Assembly: GCA_033763335.1 (NCBI GenBank)
Contig: JANRKU010000028.1
Coordinates: 1 to 64,000 of the forward strand
Direction: 5' to 3'
Length of the DNA stretch: 64,000 nucleotides
DNA from: GCA-2794515 sp033763335
Lineage (GTDB): Bacteria > Chloroflexota > Anaerolineae > Aggregatilineales > Phototrophicaceae
Shown: in pieces, positions 32,876 to 43,200 of the stretch
Layout: each line of letters starts with the position of its first letter
Position numbering within the stretch: the first letter of the stretch is position 1
Notes under the pieces: model-generated
Databases searched by the model: none
Told to the model about the DNA's origin: nothing
Seen by the model: only the letters and a program-made list of their open reading frames with translations
Translations under genes and position numbers: made by a program

Positions 32876-33460
32876 TCACTTTTTCAGATAGTATGGCGGG
32901 AAAATATCCCGTATAGGCATTTCAAAATCAGGCAATATCGCCCGATTGCGAATAGTATCATCTATGCCATATTGTTTTGTAGTAACTTGCCTGTTTTCAT
33001 CAAGCCAAAAGATGATGAGTTCTTGCAATTTTGGATAAATAGCCCACACCTCTAGCACCCCGTTATAAAGATAATCTCGCGTTTTTTGAAAAATATCTTC
33101 TCGCGGAGAAACAATTTCAATCGCAAGTTCAGGCGCAGGCATTGGACCCTCTTTAATTTCGGGGTATCGTTCCAGTGAAATAAATCCAGCATCAGGTTGT
33201 CGTACCATATAATCGTTCAGACGATACCCACCATCAGGAACACTCACATTTCCTAAATTGCGGGGAATAACATAATTATTCAAAAATGTAATAATGCGAC
33301 CCGCTACAATAGTATTGATTGATTGAGATGATGCCATATCGTCTTCAATTATCTCCCCATTAACCAATTCTAAGCGCCTGCCCTCATTTTCTGGCAATTG
33401 ATAAAATTCCCAAAATTCTTCTGCGGTATAAAGTTTTTCTTTTAGTCCCATTGGTCGCAT
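32876..33460 (-). CDS. Uma2 family protein, paralogue 2
   Basis: 194 residues with the same motif layout as its neighbour: RRLELVNGEIIED, VRQPDAGFISLER and ELAIEIVSPREDIFQKTRDYLYNGV. Identity to paralogue 1 is strongest at both ends and weaker in the middle (the loop after GEI). It is the upstream gene of the pair on the minus strand and is separated by 33 bases from the S9 peptidase gene, which is on the same strand. Confidence 0.85.
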   Translation of the reverse strand: MRPMGLKEKLYTAEEFWEFYQLPENEGRRLELVNGEIIEDDMASSQSINTIVAGRIITFLNNYVIPRNLGNVSVPDGGYRLNDYMVRQPDAGFISLERYPEIKEGPMPAPELAIEIVSPREDIFQKTRDYLYNGVLEVWAIYPKLQELIIFWLDENRQVTTKQYGIDDTIRNRAILPDFEMPIRDIFPPYYLKK

Positions 33461-33493
33461 ATCCTAATATTCACTCGCATTTTTCAAAGTATA

Positions 33494-35380
33494 TCACACA
33501 TAAATGACCATTTGCCCCAAAAAGCGCAGGATACGTTCATAATAATCTTTGATGTTCTCTGGCTTACGGAAGCCATGCCCCTCCCCTGCATACACCACAT
33601 ATTCATGTGGGACACCATTCATCCGCAACGATTCAACCAGCGTATCCGATTGATTTTTGGGGACAACGGTGTCATCACTGCCCTGAAAAAGCAATAAAGC
33701 ATCTTTGATGTTATGAGCATGGAACAATGGCGAGCGTTCCCGATACACAGCAGAGGCATCTGGCAAAGCACCCAACAGTGAATCGCTATAACGCGCCTCA
33801 AATTTATGGGTATCCATCGCCAGCATAAATTGATTCGCCACACCATAACGCACCACACCTACCCGATAAAAATGGGGCTTGGTCACGAGTGATTGCAACG
33901 CAGTAAAGCCACCTGCGCTCCCGCCCATAATGATGAGGCGGGTTGGGTCTGCCAAGCCCCGTTCTACCAATGCCATCGCCCCAGATGCCGAATCTTCTAC
34001 ATCATAAATCCCCCACATCCCGCGCAAGGCTTGTGCATAGGCGCGACCATAACCCGTACTCCCGCGATGATTGGGATATAATACGGCATATCCCCGTGTG
34101 GCAAAAAACTGGGCTTCTTCTTCGTAATTCAGCAATTTTTGAGTAGTCGGTCCGCCATGCACCATCACCACCAACGGCGGTGCGCCATCACTAACCGATT
34201 TTAGGTGATTCGGCGGATAATATACCCCATGCACCATGTTGCCATCATGTCCTATCCATGAAATATGTTCCCCCACCGCTAATTCATCTGGGTTAATCGC
34301 CTCTAGCCCTGCCCGCCGATGCACCCGCTCAAATCCTTGTCCTGCATAACTAATGATGCGTGGCGAAATTTGGGATGAACTCGCAATCATCGCCAACATC
34401 CCCGTAGGAGAGACGGCAAGTTGTTCCAGATGGGTGTAATGATGCAACCCGCCAATATGTTTTTCTGTACCATATACCACATCATAGGCATACAAAGCGG
34501 TTGCCCCATTTTTTGCCCGCAAGAAAAATATCGTTTGGCTATTGGCTGACCATCCATAGGTCTTTAAGCCTTGTATCCATGCGGGGCGGGCATGTTCAAA
34601 ATCGCCATGAGTGAGTTGGGTATGCGTCTTTAATTCCAAATCATACACATAGAGGTGTCCCCACCCCGTAATATCGCTGATATAAGACAAATAGCGCCCA
34701 TCAGGGGAAAATTGTGGCGCAAAAATAGAGGTGGTCACATCGCCAGCAATAACCACATTTTCACTGATGTGTGGCAACTCATTTTCTGTGCTAGTCATTT
34801 TGGCGAGGTGCAATTCTGTCCCATCCCACGCCATATTGGGATGATGCCATGAAATATAGGCGATATAGTCCCCTGTGGGATGCCAAACAGGTTGCATATA
34901 AAAATCCGCACCAGTGACTAATTTTTGTGGATATAAGCGCCCATGACTATCTACTATTGCCAAACAATCATGGTCTTCGTAGGTATGCACATAAGCGACA
35001 TAACGCTTATCTGGAGATATGGTGGGGGATGCGACATTCCCAAAAGCGGGGGTGATGGGGCGTATATGACCACCATCCACCATCTGCCGATACAACCGAC
35101 CATTATTCCCCGCAAAAATGACGATGCCATGTGATACACAAAATTCCCCGCCACCATAAAATAGCCTTGCCCGCGCCGATTGGTCGGCGGGTGTCAATTC
35201 ACGCGGGGCATCTATACCCTTTTGCATCATCAATACCCCGCGCCCGTCTTTATTTTCACACCACACCAATGTCTCGCCATCACTATCCCACGCCACATCA
35301 TTGAGTCGCATGGTGGTGGTCATCATGGCAGGTGATAGAGGGCTAGACCATGTACCAAATTGCCGCCGTATTTTTGCCAT
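33494..35380 (-). CDS. S9 family prolyl oligopeptidase-like peptidase
   Basis: About 628 residues. The N-terminal 350 residues are a beta-propeller with WD-like/DPP-like blades (SPDKRYVAYVHTYED, SPDGRYLSYISDITG). The C-terminal alpha/beta-hydrolase domain holds Ser in GGSAGGFTALQS, Asp in GSDDTVVPKNQ and His in GEGHGFRKPE. It should cleave short peptides or acyl-aminoacyl substrates. No signal peptide is seen, so it is cytoplasmic. ATG 35380 is preferred over GTG 35392. Confidence 0.92.
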   Translation of the reverse strand: MAKIRRQFGTWSSPLSPAMMTTTMRLNDVAWDSDGETLVWCENKDGRGVLMMQKGIDAPRELTPADQSARARLFYGGGEFCVSHGIVIFAGNNGRLYRQMVDGGHIRPITPAFGNVASPTISPDKRYVAYVHTYEDHDCLAIVDSHGRLYPQKLVTGADFYMQPVWHPTGDYIAYISWHHPNMAWDGTELHLAKMTSTENELPHISENVVIAGDVTTSIFAPQFSPDGRYLSYISDITGWGHLYVYDLELKTHTQLTHGDFEHARPAWIQGLKTYGWSANSQTIFFLRAKNGATALYAYDVVYGTEKHIGGLHHYTHLEQLAVSPTGMLAMIASSSQISPRIISYAGQGFERVHRRAGLEAINPDELAVGEHISWIGHDGNMVHGVYYPPNHLKSVSDGAPPLVVMVHGGPTTQKLLNYEEEAQFFATRGYAVLYPNHRGSTGYGRAYAQALRGMWGIYDVEDSASGAMALVERGLADPTRLIIMGGSAGGFTALQSLVTKPHFYRVGVVRYGVANQFMLAMDTHKFEARYSDSLLGALPDASAVYRERSPLFHAHNIKDALLLFQGSDDTVVPKNQSDTLVESLRMNGVPHEYVVYAGEGHGFRKPENIKDYYERILRFLGQMVIYV

Positions 35381-35457
35381 AAGAAAAATCACTTTCTGTT
35401 TTTTATCATGAATTCATTTTTGAGGACTATTATGACACGCTGGGGATAGAATGCAAA

Positions 35458-35479
35458 ACGCCCCTTTTTACGGGGGCGT
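35458..35479 (-). terminator. GC-rich hairpin in the 35393-35792 gap
   Basis: ACGCCCC and GGGGCGT pair around a nine-base loop; on the minus strand the stem is followed by four Ts. It could separate the L,D-transpeptidase transcript from the downstream peptidase gene. I see no gene elsewhere in this gap. Confidence 0.55.
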
Positions 35480-35664
35480 GTGATAGTCAGTGTGAGGCTT
35501 CAAAATGTTTTTTAATAAGTTTAGTTGGGTTGCCCCACACACTTAACTTGCCGATAGTGTAGCGAAAGCAAGCCCTATTGTCAAAGAAAAATAATGATTT
35601 TTTGGCAAAAATCCCCTGTGCGCTTTTGCACTATCGATAATGATAAAAATCTCAAAAACACATA

Positions 35665-35705
35665 GACCCCTCGTGAACCGTTGTTAGGACGGTTTTTAAG
35701 GGGTC
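35665..35705 (-). terminator. Long imperfect hairpin downstream of the L,D-transpeptidase
   Basis: GACCCCT (35665) pairs with AGGGGTC (35699), and the inner AACCGT pairs with ACGGTT. On the minus strand the stem is followed by a T-rich stretch containing GTTTTTGAGATTTTT, which fits a terminator about 90 bases after the stop of the 35793 gene. Confidence 0.6.
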
Positions 35706-35792
35706 ATAAGTGGAAATGATTCCATTTGAGGTTAAAAACAGGTTAAAACAATGTCAAACCTGATGCAAGTTCATACAAGTTGCACAAGCACC

Positions 35793-37727
35793 CTAATAGG
35801 AATTGGTAGACATCAATTGTTTTGCCAGTTGTCCCAAGTCGCTGGTCGGCTCAAACTCACTGGAAATGATTTCGACCACCGTCCCCTGCTCTGCCCAATC
35901 ATAGAGGGCTTTGGCATTGGCATCATTCGACATGACACATCCAAAGGTATAAGGGAAGCCGACAAAGCCATCACCGAGCAAATTCCCATTGGGCAAAACA
36001 ACCTTGCCATGAAACCCGTTCACAATACCGGGCGTGACTTCATAAATACCCATAAACCAGCTCATTTCCCATACACCACAACTCACACCAGAGACATCGC
36101 ATAAGGTCACACTGCTCCCATACGCCAAATCGTTGTGGTCTAAAATCTGATAAATTCCGGGTGATGTGGGCGCATCTTCTACCCCAGAAGAAATTTCCCA
36201 TTGGAATATCACTTGCCCATTCTCAAATGCGATGAGTTCTTGCTCATTCAAATCCACAACAATGCGTTTGGTCGGTATGGGGTCGTATGGAAGGGCAATA
36301 TCACGCGAGGGCAAGTTCAAAATATCGCCCACCGAGAGCATGTCCAAATTGCGCCCACTGTTGGCATCTTTAATCTGAAAAAATGGGATGCCTGTGCGTC
36401 TGGCAATCCGAAAACCTGTATCGCCTTGCTCAACTTCATAGACCATAGGGCGATAGCGCACGCGCAAATCAATATTGGTGATGCCATCAGCAATAGCAAG
36501 GTTCACCTTTTCCGTGGCTTCATTCGGCTCAATATAGCGCAAATTGCTATCGGGCGGGTTTAGGGTAGTGTTAACTTCATTCACAAATTCCGCAAATGTG
36601 TCGGGACGCAAGAGCAAGGTCTCATCACCCGCCATCAACCAACTGGTGAAGGTATCACGGTCAACCGCCCACGTAAAATATTGATTGGTATAAGGGTCAT
36701 AGCCGTGTAATTCGAGCAGTTGATTGACAATTTGCGCCACATCATCTAAAAATGGCGTTGGGTCATCGTTGATGGGTAACACAGGGTTCATCTCTAGGTC
36801 AAAGCGTTTTTTGACGATAACATCTACCATGCGCGTATTGAGTTTGGTGGATGTGCGCGTATAATCCAATTCACGCCCTGCCCCACCAGATAACCCAACC
36901 AACGCCCCATTTTGCCATTCAAAACGGGCATTAATGGGGGTCTGATTGACATTATTTTCGATATTAAGCAAGAAATCGGTGGCAGTAATTTCTTCTAATA
37001 TCACCACAGGTTGAATCTCACGCCCAAAGGGGATAGCACCAAACCCAACCCCTTGTGCCAATGCGACAGTGGCTTCAACATCTAACCCAAATCCCATTTG
37101 TTGGGCTAAAACCGATGTTACTTTTTCATCCCCTACCCACAAATCAATCGAATAACCGTCATTCCATACACTGACCAGTTTGTCTTGTGCTTCTTGGGTG
37201 GTTAACCCACCAATATCCACGCCCATCGTCTTGATATAGGGGAAAATCCGCCCTGTAAAGGCAAAACTGGCATAATGCAATATCACCAGCACCACCAACG
37301 CCCCTGCAATCCCCTGTAGGATGATAGGGTGCTTGCGGATATACCAAAAGGCATCTTTTATCCACAATAAAACCATTTGGCGAATATCATACCAATCGAG
37401 TTGACCGATATTTTGGGCTTGCATTGGCTTACGTACCGATGGTCTGCGCCCCGCCTCTGGGCGGTTGGTGCGCGGGGTATACCGTGCCGAGCGTTGCCGA
37501 TTGATGGCTTCATTGCGCGATGTGCTACGAGGCGCGGTAGAACGGGGGCGCGGACGCGCCATATCATCGAAGGGCTTCCCCTCAGTATCATCTGTGGATG
37601 ACATCGGTTCACGTGGTGGCATATTATCGGGGTCTACCATCCGCACCGCCATCGCTTCGCGTTGTTTGCGCGACGATTGGCGTTCACGGGCTTTATTGGT
37701 TTTTTTACGAGAATTTTCTGTTGTCAT
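35793..37727 (-). CDS. Membrane-anchored L,D-transpeptidase with VanW-like and LysM regions
   Basis: 644 residues. The cytoplasmic N terminus (1-125) is Arg/Ser-rich and disordered. One membrane helix (about 142-162) follows, then two peptidoglycan-binding/VanW-like units (about 170-420), a LysM-type module (VEQGDTGFRIARRTGIPFF, about 437-480) and a YkuD domain (about 490-630). The catalytic Cys is in TFGCVMSND and the nearby His in GFHGKV. The usual SHGC-R signature is changed, Phe replacing His before Gly-Cys. It likely makes 3-3 crosslinks or attaches proteins outside the membrane. Confidence 0.88.
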   Translation of the reverse strand: MTTENSRKKTNKARERQSSRKQREAMAVRMVDPDNMPPREPMSSTDDTEGKPFDDMARPRPRSTAPRSTSRNEAINRQRSARYTPRTNRPEAGRRPSVRKPMQAQNIGQLDWYDIRQMVLLWIKDAFWYIRKHPIILQGIAGALVVLVILHYASFAFTGRIFPYIKTMGVDIGGLTTQEAQDKLVSVWNDGYSIDLWVGDEKVTSVLAQQMGFGLDVEATVALAQGVGFGAIPFGREIQPVVILEEITATDFLLNIENNVNQTPINARFEWQNGALVGLSGGAGRELDYTRTSTKLNTRMVDVIVKKRFDLEMNPVLPINDDPTPFLDDVAQIVNQLLELHGYDPYTNQYFTWAVDRDTFTSWLMAGDETLLLRPDTFAEFVNEVNTTLNPPDSNLRYIEPNEATEKVNLAIADGITNIDLRVRYRPMVYEVEQGDTGFRIARRTGIPFFQIKDANSGRNLDMLSVGDILNLPSRDIALPYDPIPTKRIVVDLNEQELIAFENGQVIFQWEISSGVEDAPTSPGIYQILDHNDLAYGSSVTLCDVSGVSCGVWEMSWFMGIYEVTPGIVNGFHGKVVLPNGNLLGDGFVGFPYTFGCVMSNDANAKALYDWAEQGTVVEIISSEFEPTSDLGQLAKQLMSTNSY

Positions 37728-37891
37728 AGTCTGTATTCACTACCTCAATCGTTATTTGGTTATATTCTATAATTTTGCACCCTATCAATGCAACCTATCC
37801 TTTCATCCCAACGATATTATCATTTTATTCAGAGCAAATTTGTCCTAGAATAAAACTAACCATAAAATATCTTATAAAGAGAGGTTTTCTC

Positions 37892-38752
37892 TTGAGCCAG
37901 TTACCCATATTTGATGAGCCATCTGAAAAAGATGTTGAATCCCTCAACCCAGACGAAAAAAAACGCGCTAATGACCTCAGTGGAAAAGATTGGACAAAAA
38001 ATTCAATCAGTATTTGGTCTGATATTCGCAAATCCAAAGAGGAATCAGATTTAGGGCATCCTGCCATATTTCCAAGCGAATTGGTCAAACGGCTCATTGA
38101 GACATTTACGCGCACATCAGAAAAAATCATTTTAGACCCTTTTTCTGGTAGTGGCTCTACAGTCGTTACTGCTTCACGTATGGGGCGCATTGGGATTGGT
38201 TTTGAAATCAATTCAGATTATACGGAAGTCACAGAACAACGTTTACGCCAACGTGATATTTGGCAACCAGAGGCAGATACACAAAGTAAAGTGTATCAAA
38301 TGGATGCACGTAATCTTTTAGAGGTAATTGAACCCAATTCGATAGATATAGTCATTACATCTCCCCCCTATTGGGATATTTTATCACGCGAGAGAACTGC
38401 CGATGGCAAAGATATTCGTGATTATGGTGATACAACACAAGATTTGGGAAAAATTGACGATTATCATCAATTTATGAATGAATTGGCATTGGTATTTAAG
38501 CCTGTTTATCATGCCTTAAAAGCAGGAAAATATTGTTGTGTGGTGGTAATGGATATTCGCAAAAAAAATAAATTTTATCCATTTCATGCCGATATTGCCC
38601 TCATGATGGAAGAAATTGGGTTTATATATGATGATTTAATCATCTGGGACAGGCGACACGAATATAACAATTTGCGTCCATTGGGATATCCGAGTGTGTT
38701 TCGTATCAACAAATGCCATGAATATATCCTCATCTTTCAGAAACCGCTTTAA
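37892..38752 (+). CDS. DNA N4-cytosine/N6-adenine methyltransferase
   Basis: 286 residues from TTG 37892, which has AGAGG seven bases upstream. The order is an N-terminal FPSELVKRLIETFT helix, motif I DPFSGSGST near residue 82 binding SAM, then the catalytic motif IV TSPPYW near 153, then a C-terminal segment with IIWDRRHEYNNLRPLGYP. This is a PF01555-type exocyclic amino methyltransferase; TSPPYW leans to N4-cytosine but does not decide. It leads a compact same-strand run with a LAGLIDADG-fold protein, a nuclease-like protein and a TIR-STAND protein. The gene is more A+T-rich than the surroundings. Confidence 0.92.
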   Translation: MSQLPIFDEPSEKDVESLNPDEKKRANDLSGKDWTKNSISIWSDIRKSKEESDLGHPAIFPSELVKRLIETFTRTSEKIILDPFSGSGSTVVTASRMGRIGIGFEINSDYTEVTEQRLRQRDIWQPEADTQSKVYQMDARNLLEVIEPNSIDIVITSPPYWDILSRERTADGKDIRDYGDTTQDLGKIDDYHQFMNELALVFKPVYHALKAGKYCCVVVMDIRKKNKFYPFHADIALMMEEIGFIYDDLIIWDRRHEYNNLRPLGYPSVFRINKCHEYILIFQKPL

Positions 38753-38773
38753 CCCAATGAAAGGGGTTGAATC

Positions 38774-39703
38774 ATGAGTGGGTTTATTATTGGAGACGAC
38801 TATATTGACCATGACGTTGCTTATTTACTAGGGATGATAGTTGCAAGGGGTACAATTATTGATACACGCGATTTGCATAAAGTTATCATCCAATTCCCCT
38901 ATCAAAATTTGCATGTTGATGAAGATGAGCAAGGACTCGATATTCCAACAAGTATTGAGTTGGGGTTAAGCCGTATTCAAACCCGTATTGTTGACTTATT
39001 AGGGTGTCAATATCGGCAAACAGATACCAAAACCAGCATAGATTTAACCCTCACCTTTCCCTCACGGACAATTGCATGGCGTGATATTGTGCTTCATCTT
39101 GAAGGCAAAAGTGATTATCGTTCTATGACTGTTCCGATGGTCATTCGAGATGACCTTGTGCCAAGCGATGTTCAAATGGAATTTATCAAGGGCTATGCGG
39201 ATGTTGCTGGAAATGTTCGTAAAGCGAATCGTTATGTAGATAAACGCAATCGAGTACGATTAGATGTCCTCAATGAAAATTGGGAATTACCCGTTCAATT
39301 ATGTCGGCTCATGCAAAATAGGCTCAATATTCCCGTTCAAACAATTACATGGGGGCATCCAAATCTTGGTCGGGGATTTCGGGAACATCAAATTAATATT
39401 TTTGTAGCGCCATTTCAGCAAGTTGGGTTTTCATTCAAACATAAACAACAGATGCTTGATAAATTGATAGAAGAGGATAAGGTATCAGAAGCAATCAACG
39501 AAAAACCCTACAAATATGCACCTTGCCCTGGCAGACGTAAAAAACGAGGGACAAAAATAATTCATGAAGATGAACATTCAGAAAGATTACCCGAATCTCT
39601 AAAAGGGCAACATTTTGATGCTTATTGGGAGGTTTGCAAAGCACTCGGTTGCAAAATTGAACCATCTGCGCCTTTATTTGATGAAGATGTAGAGGAGATA
39701 TAA
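38774..39703 (+). CDS. LAGLIDADG-fold protein with both catalytic acids lost
   Basis: 309 residues. Two LAGLIDADG-type helices are visible: AYLLGMIVARGTII at about 14-27 and FIKGYADVAGNVRK at about 137-150, spaced as in single-chain two-domain homing endonucleases. In the usual ending (A/G)DG the acid is Arg in the first motif and Ala in the second, so cleavage is unlikely and DNA binding is the natural remaining role. The C-terminal part is basic (PGRRKKRGTK) then acidic. It is 21 bp after the methyltransferase and shares one base with the next gene. This is not a typical intron or intein homing gene. Confidence 0.75.
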   Translation: MSGFIIGDDYIDHDVAYLLGMIVARGTIIDTRDLHKVIIQFPYQNLHVDEDEQGLDIPTSIELGLSRIQTRIVDLLGCQYRQTDTKTSIDLTLTFPSRTIAWRDIVLHLEGKSDYRSMTVPMVIRDDLVPSDVQMEFIKGYADVAGNVRKANRYVDKRNRVRLDVLNENWELPVQLCRLMQNRLNIPVQTITWGHPNLGRGFREHQINIFVAPFQQVGFSFKHKQQMLDKLIEEDKVSEAINEKPYKYAPCPGRRKKRGTKIIHEDEHSERLPESLKGQHFDAYWEVCKALGCKIEPSAPLFDEDVEEI

Positions 39704-40218
39704 TGCCTTATACATCAGAGAAAGAGATGTATCCCGATATTATCAATTGGTTGCAATTATTTCTCAAACAGCGTTTTTCATCGCAAAAGGTCATTGTAAA
39801 AGATGGTAGTCGAACACCCCTAAAACGCATTTTACAAGATGAAAATTTAAATCCACAAAATAAACCAGAGTGGCTTACATTTGATATTTTGGTAGATATT
39901 TGCGGGTTTATTATTCATGATAACGCAATTGAATTCGCATTTGTGGAGTGTAAAAACAAGGCTATCAATTTGCTTGATGTATCGCAATTACTTGGATATA
40001 GTAAGGTTGCATTGCCAATTTTTTCATGTATTGTGTCGCCATTTGGCATGAGTTCCGATGTTGCAAGACTACTTGTGACGTATAATCGTCAAGATATTTT
40101 AGAATATCGTCATGATAAGGGCAAACAAGCACAATCTATTTTCGTTGCCACATGGTCACAGGAACGCCAAACCTTAGATTTTGCGACACTCATCCCAACT
40201 GGCAAAAAATTAATCTGA
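39703..40218 (+). CDS. PD-(D/E)XK nuclease-like protein
   Basis: 171 residues. A helix with Glu (SEKEMYPDIINWLQLF) is followed by FDILVDICGF with Asp61 and IEFAFVECKNKAIN with Glu82 and Lys84, spaced as in the PD-(D/E)XK core. The helix LLDVSQLLGYSKVA follows. The start overlaps the previous stop (TAATG) with GAGGAG five bases upstream, so translation is coupled. I infer it is the cleaving subunit of a restriction-type system with the two genes before it. The family is not one I can name. Confidence 0.7.
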   Translation: MPYTSEKEMYPDIINWLQLFLKQRFSSQKVIVKDGSRTPLKRILQDENLNPQNKPEWLTFDILVDICGFIIHDNAIEFAFVECKNKAINLLDVSQLLGYSKVALPIFSCIVSPFGMSSDVARLLVTYNRQDILEYRHDKGKQAQSIFVATWSQERQTLDFATLIPTGKKLI

Positions 40219-40232
40219 AACAGAGATACCCA

Positions 40233-43200
40233 ATGACAGACACACACAGCATTTTCATCTCCTATGCACGCAAAGACGGGCGCGACCTTGCCCTCCGTTT
40301 ACAAAATAGCCTGATACCGCTCGGCTATGAGGTGTGGCTCGATACCGCCGAAATTGATGGAGGTGGCAGTTGGGGCGCAGAGATAGAACGCGCCATTGAT
40401 GGTTGCCATACCCTATTGGCGCTGATGTCACCCGCCTCTTATACATCCGAAATTTGCCGTGCAGAGCAATTACGGGCAATCCGCAAAGAAAAACGGATTA
40501 TCCCCCTGCTGGTGCATCCCACAGACCGCCCTATCTGGCTAGAAACACTGAATTATCGTGATTTTACCCATCCAGAAGGCTATGAATCTGCTTTTAGCCA
40601 ATTGCATACCGATTTACAAACCACCGATTATATCGCCATCATCCGACCATCCACGCCCAACACGGCAGAACCACTCGCCAAGCATTTTATCCCCCGCCCA
40701 GACGAATTTGAGCGCCTCAAAAATGCCATTCTGAGCGATGTCACCGATAGGACAGTCGCCCTTACCGCCCTACAAGGCATGGGGGGAATCGGCAAATCGG
40801 TTTTAGCCAATGCCCTTTGTCATGATGAGACGATGCAAGATGCCTTCCCCGATGGTATTTTTTGGGTGGAATTGGGGCGCGATGTGAGCAATATTGCCGA
40901 TAAGATGAAAACCATCGGCACAACATTGGGCGATAGTGCCGTCAATTACAGCACCCCCGATATGGGCATCGCCAGCCTACGCAAATTGCTCCCCACAAAG
41001 TCGGTGCTGATTGTGCTAGATGATGTGTGGGATGTCAGCATGGAGGCGGCGAAAAAGTTTTTGGCAACGTCACCACGTTCTCGGTGGCTGATTACCACCC
41101 GCGATGAAAAAGTCGGGGAAGAAATGGGCGCAACCCCTGTCGAATTGGGTGTGATGACCCCCTCACAAGCCATAGAATTGATGAAAAGCTGGTCAGAACG
41201 TGCAGATGACCATTTCCCCATTATCGCCAAAAAATTGGGCTATCACCCATTGGCGCTCAAAATTGTGGGCGCACGCCTCAAAAATATGACCACTGCCGAT
41301 TGGAATACCAGTTTCGATAGCATTTCGCGCATCAAAGGCAGTTATAGCGCCAAAAATCGGGATGATAACCTCACCGTCTGTTTTGAGGTGAGCGTTAAAA
41401 GCCTACCGCCAGAATTGCCACCGCTTTATCATGCACTCGGCATTTTTCCTGAAGATGAATGGATTCCAGAGAGCATCGTCATCACGCTATGGCGGGGGTT
41501 AAATCCCGATTTATCCCCTGCCGATTGCGCCGATATTGCCATAGACCTCGCAAAATTGGCGCTCATTGACCGCCAGCGCCAAGACGAAAAATCGGCAGAA
41601 ATCCGCACACACGACTTGTTGCATAGCTATAACCGCGAAAAAATCAAAGACCATTATGCCAATACGCAAATGGGCTTTATCACCGCATTAGGCAATCCTT
41701 ATGCGTTACCCCATGATTACGCATGGCGCTTTTATGGCTATCATCTCAAAGAGGCGGGGAATGTTGCCCGTTTGCGCGAACTCATCGCGGATTTTGCGTG
41801 GCTACAAGCCAAACTGGTTGCCACGGATACAGGCGCATTGGTGGCAGATTGTGAATTAGTATTGCTGGATGAAAAACAAGACCCCTTCCCCAAATTATTG
41901 CGCTCTGCCCTCGCTAATTCATCGCATGTGACCGATGCCGATTCATCTGCCCTCGCCCATCAATTGGCGGGGCGCTTGATGATTCATCGCAAAACCAATA
42001 TGGATATACAAACCTTCACCGATACCATCCTAAAAACACCGAAAAATTTATTTCCATTCAATCCAGATACCGAATATGTCACCCACAACCCCGCAGGCGG
42101 GATGCTCATCCGCACCATGAAACATGATGATAATGTGAATGGGGCAATTCTGCTCAAAGACGGGCGCATTTTGTCATGGAGCAATGACCACACCTTGCGC
42201 CTATGGGATAACGACGGCAACCCATTGTCTATCCTCAACAAGCACAAAGATTATGTGTGGGGCGCGATGGAATTGCCCGATGGACGGTTGTTATCGTGGA
42301 GTGCCGATGAGTCGTTATGCCTGTGGGATAAGCAGGGGGAACATCTCAAGACACTCAAAAAACACACACGCGGGGTCATCGGCGCAATTTTATTGAATAA
42401 TGGCAATTTCTTGTCATGGAGCGATGATAAAATTATGCACCTGTGGTCAGGTGATGGCGAGCATATCCGCGAGATTACAGGGCATACAGGCAGTATTTAT
42501 GGCGCATTACAATTGCCCGATGGTCGGCTATTGTCATGGGGCTATGATGGCACATTACGCCTGTGGACAATCAATGGTAGCCTCATCAACACCCTACAGG
42601 GGCATCAAGGCAGTGTGAATGGCGCGTTTGTCATGCCCGATGGTCGCATTTTATCATGGTCGCGGGATGCCATGTTACGCCTATGGGATAATCATGGCGA
42701 TAGGATAACCACCCTAAAAGGGCATACTGCCATTGTGGAAGGCGCATGTGTGTTGCCCAATGGGCATATTTTGTCGTGGAGCGAAGATAAAACCCTACGC
42801 ATTTGGGATAAGGACGGCAATCCGCTAAAAGAACTCACGGGGCATACCCAAAGTGTCACTGGGGTGTATGTGTTTCCTGATGGGCGCTTTATCTCATGGG
42901 GATACGATAAATCACCCCGTTTATGGGATGCAGACGGCGAACCTATGCAGATTTTAGCAAGCATCACCGCTAATATGACCATCGTGACTTATCCAGCAAC
43001 CTTCAATATTCATCTTGATAGTGTAAATGGCGTATTGCCACTATCAGATAACCAAGTTTTTTCGTGGAGCGAAGATAAAACCCTGCGGATTTGGCAATTA
43101 GACGGCTCACCTGTCACCACATTACGGGGACATTCTGGTCGGATACGTGGGGCTTTGATACTCAATAATCAGCGTATTTTATCGTGGTCACGCGATAACA

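Noticed and set aside
38774..39703. The LAGLIDADG gene as an ordinary homing endonuclease in an intron or intein.
   Set aside because: The flanking genes are intact and separate, there is no host gene split around it, and both catalytic acids are missing.
40152..40232. An upstream in-frame extension of the TIR-STAND gene.
   Set aside because: It lies inside the end of the nuclease-like gene; the TIR domain begins right after ATG 40233.
42139..42618. Short plus-strand frames within the WD40 region.
   Set aside because: They are alternate readings of the repeated WD40 codons; the main frame is unbroken over 1338 codons.
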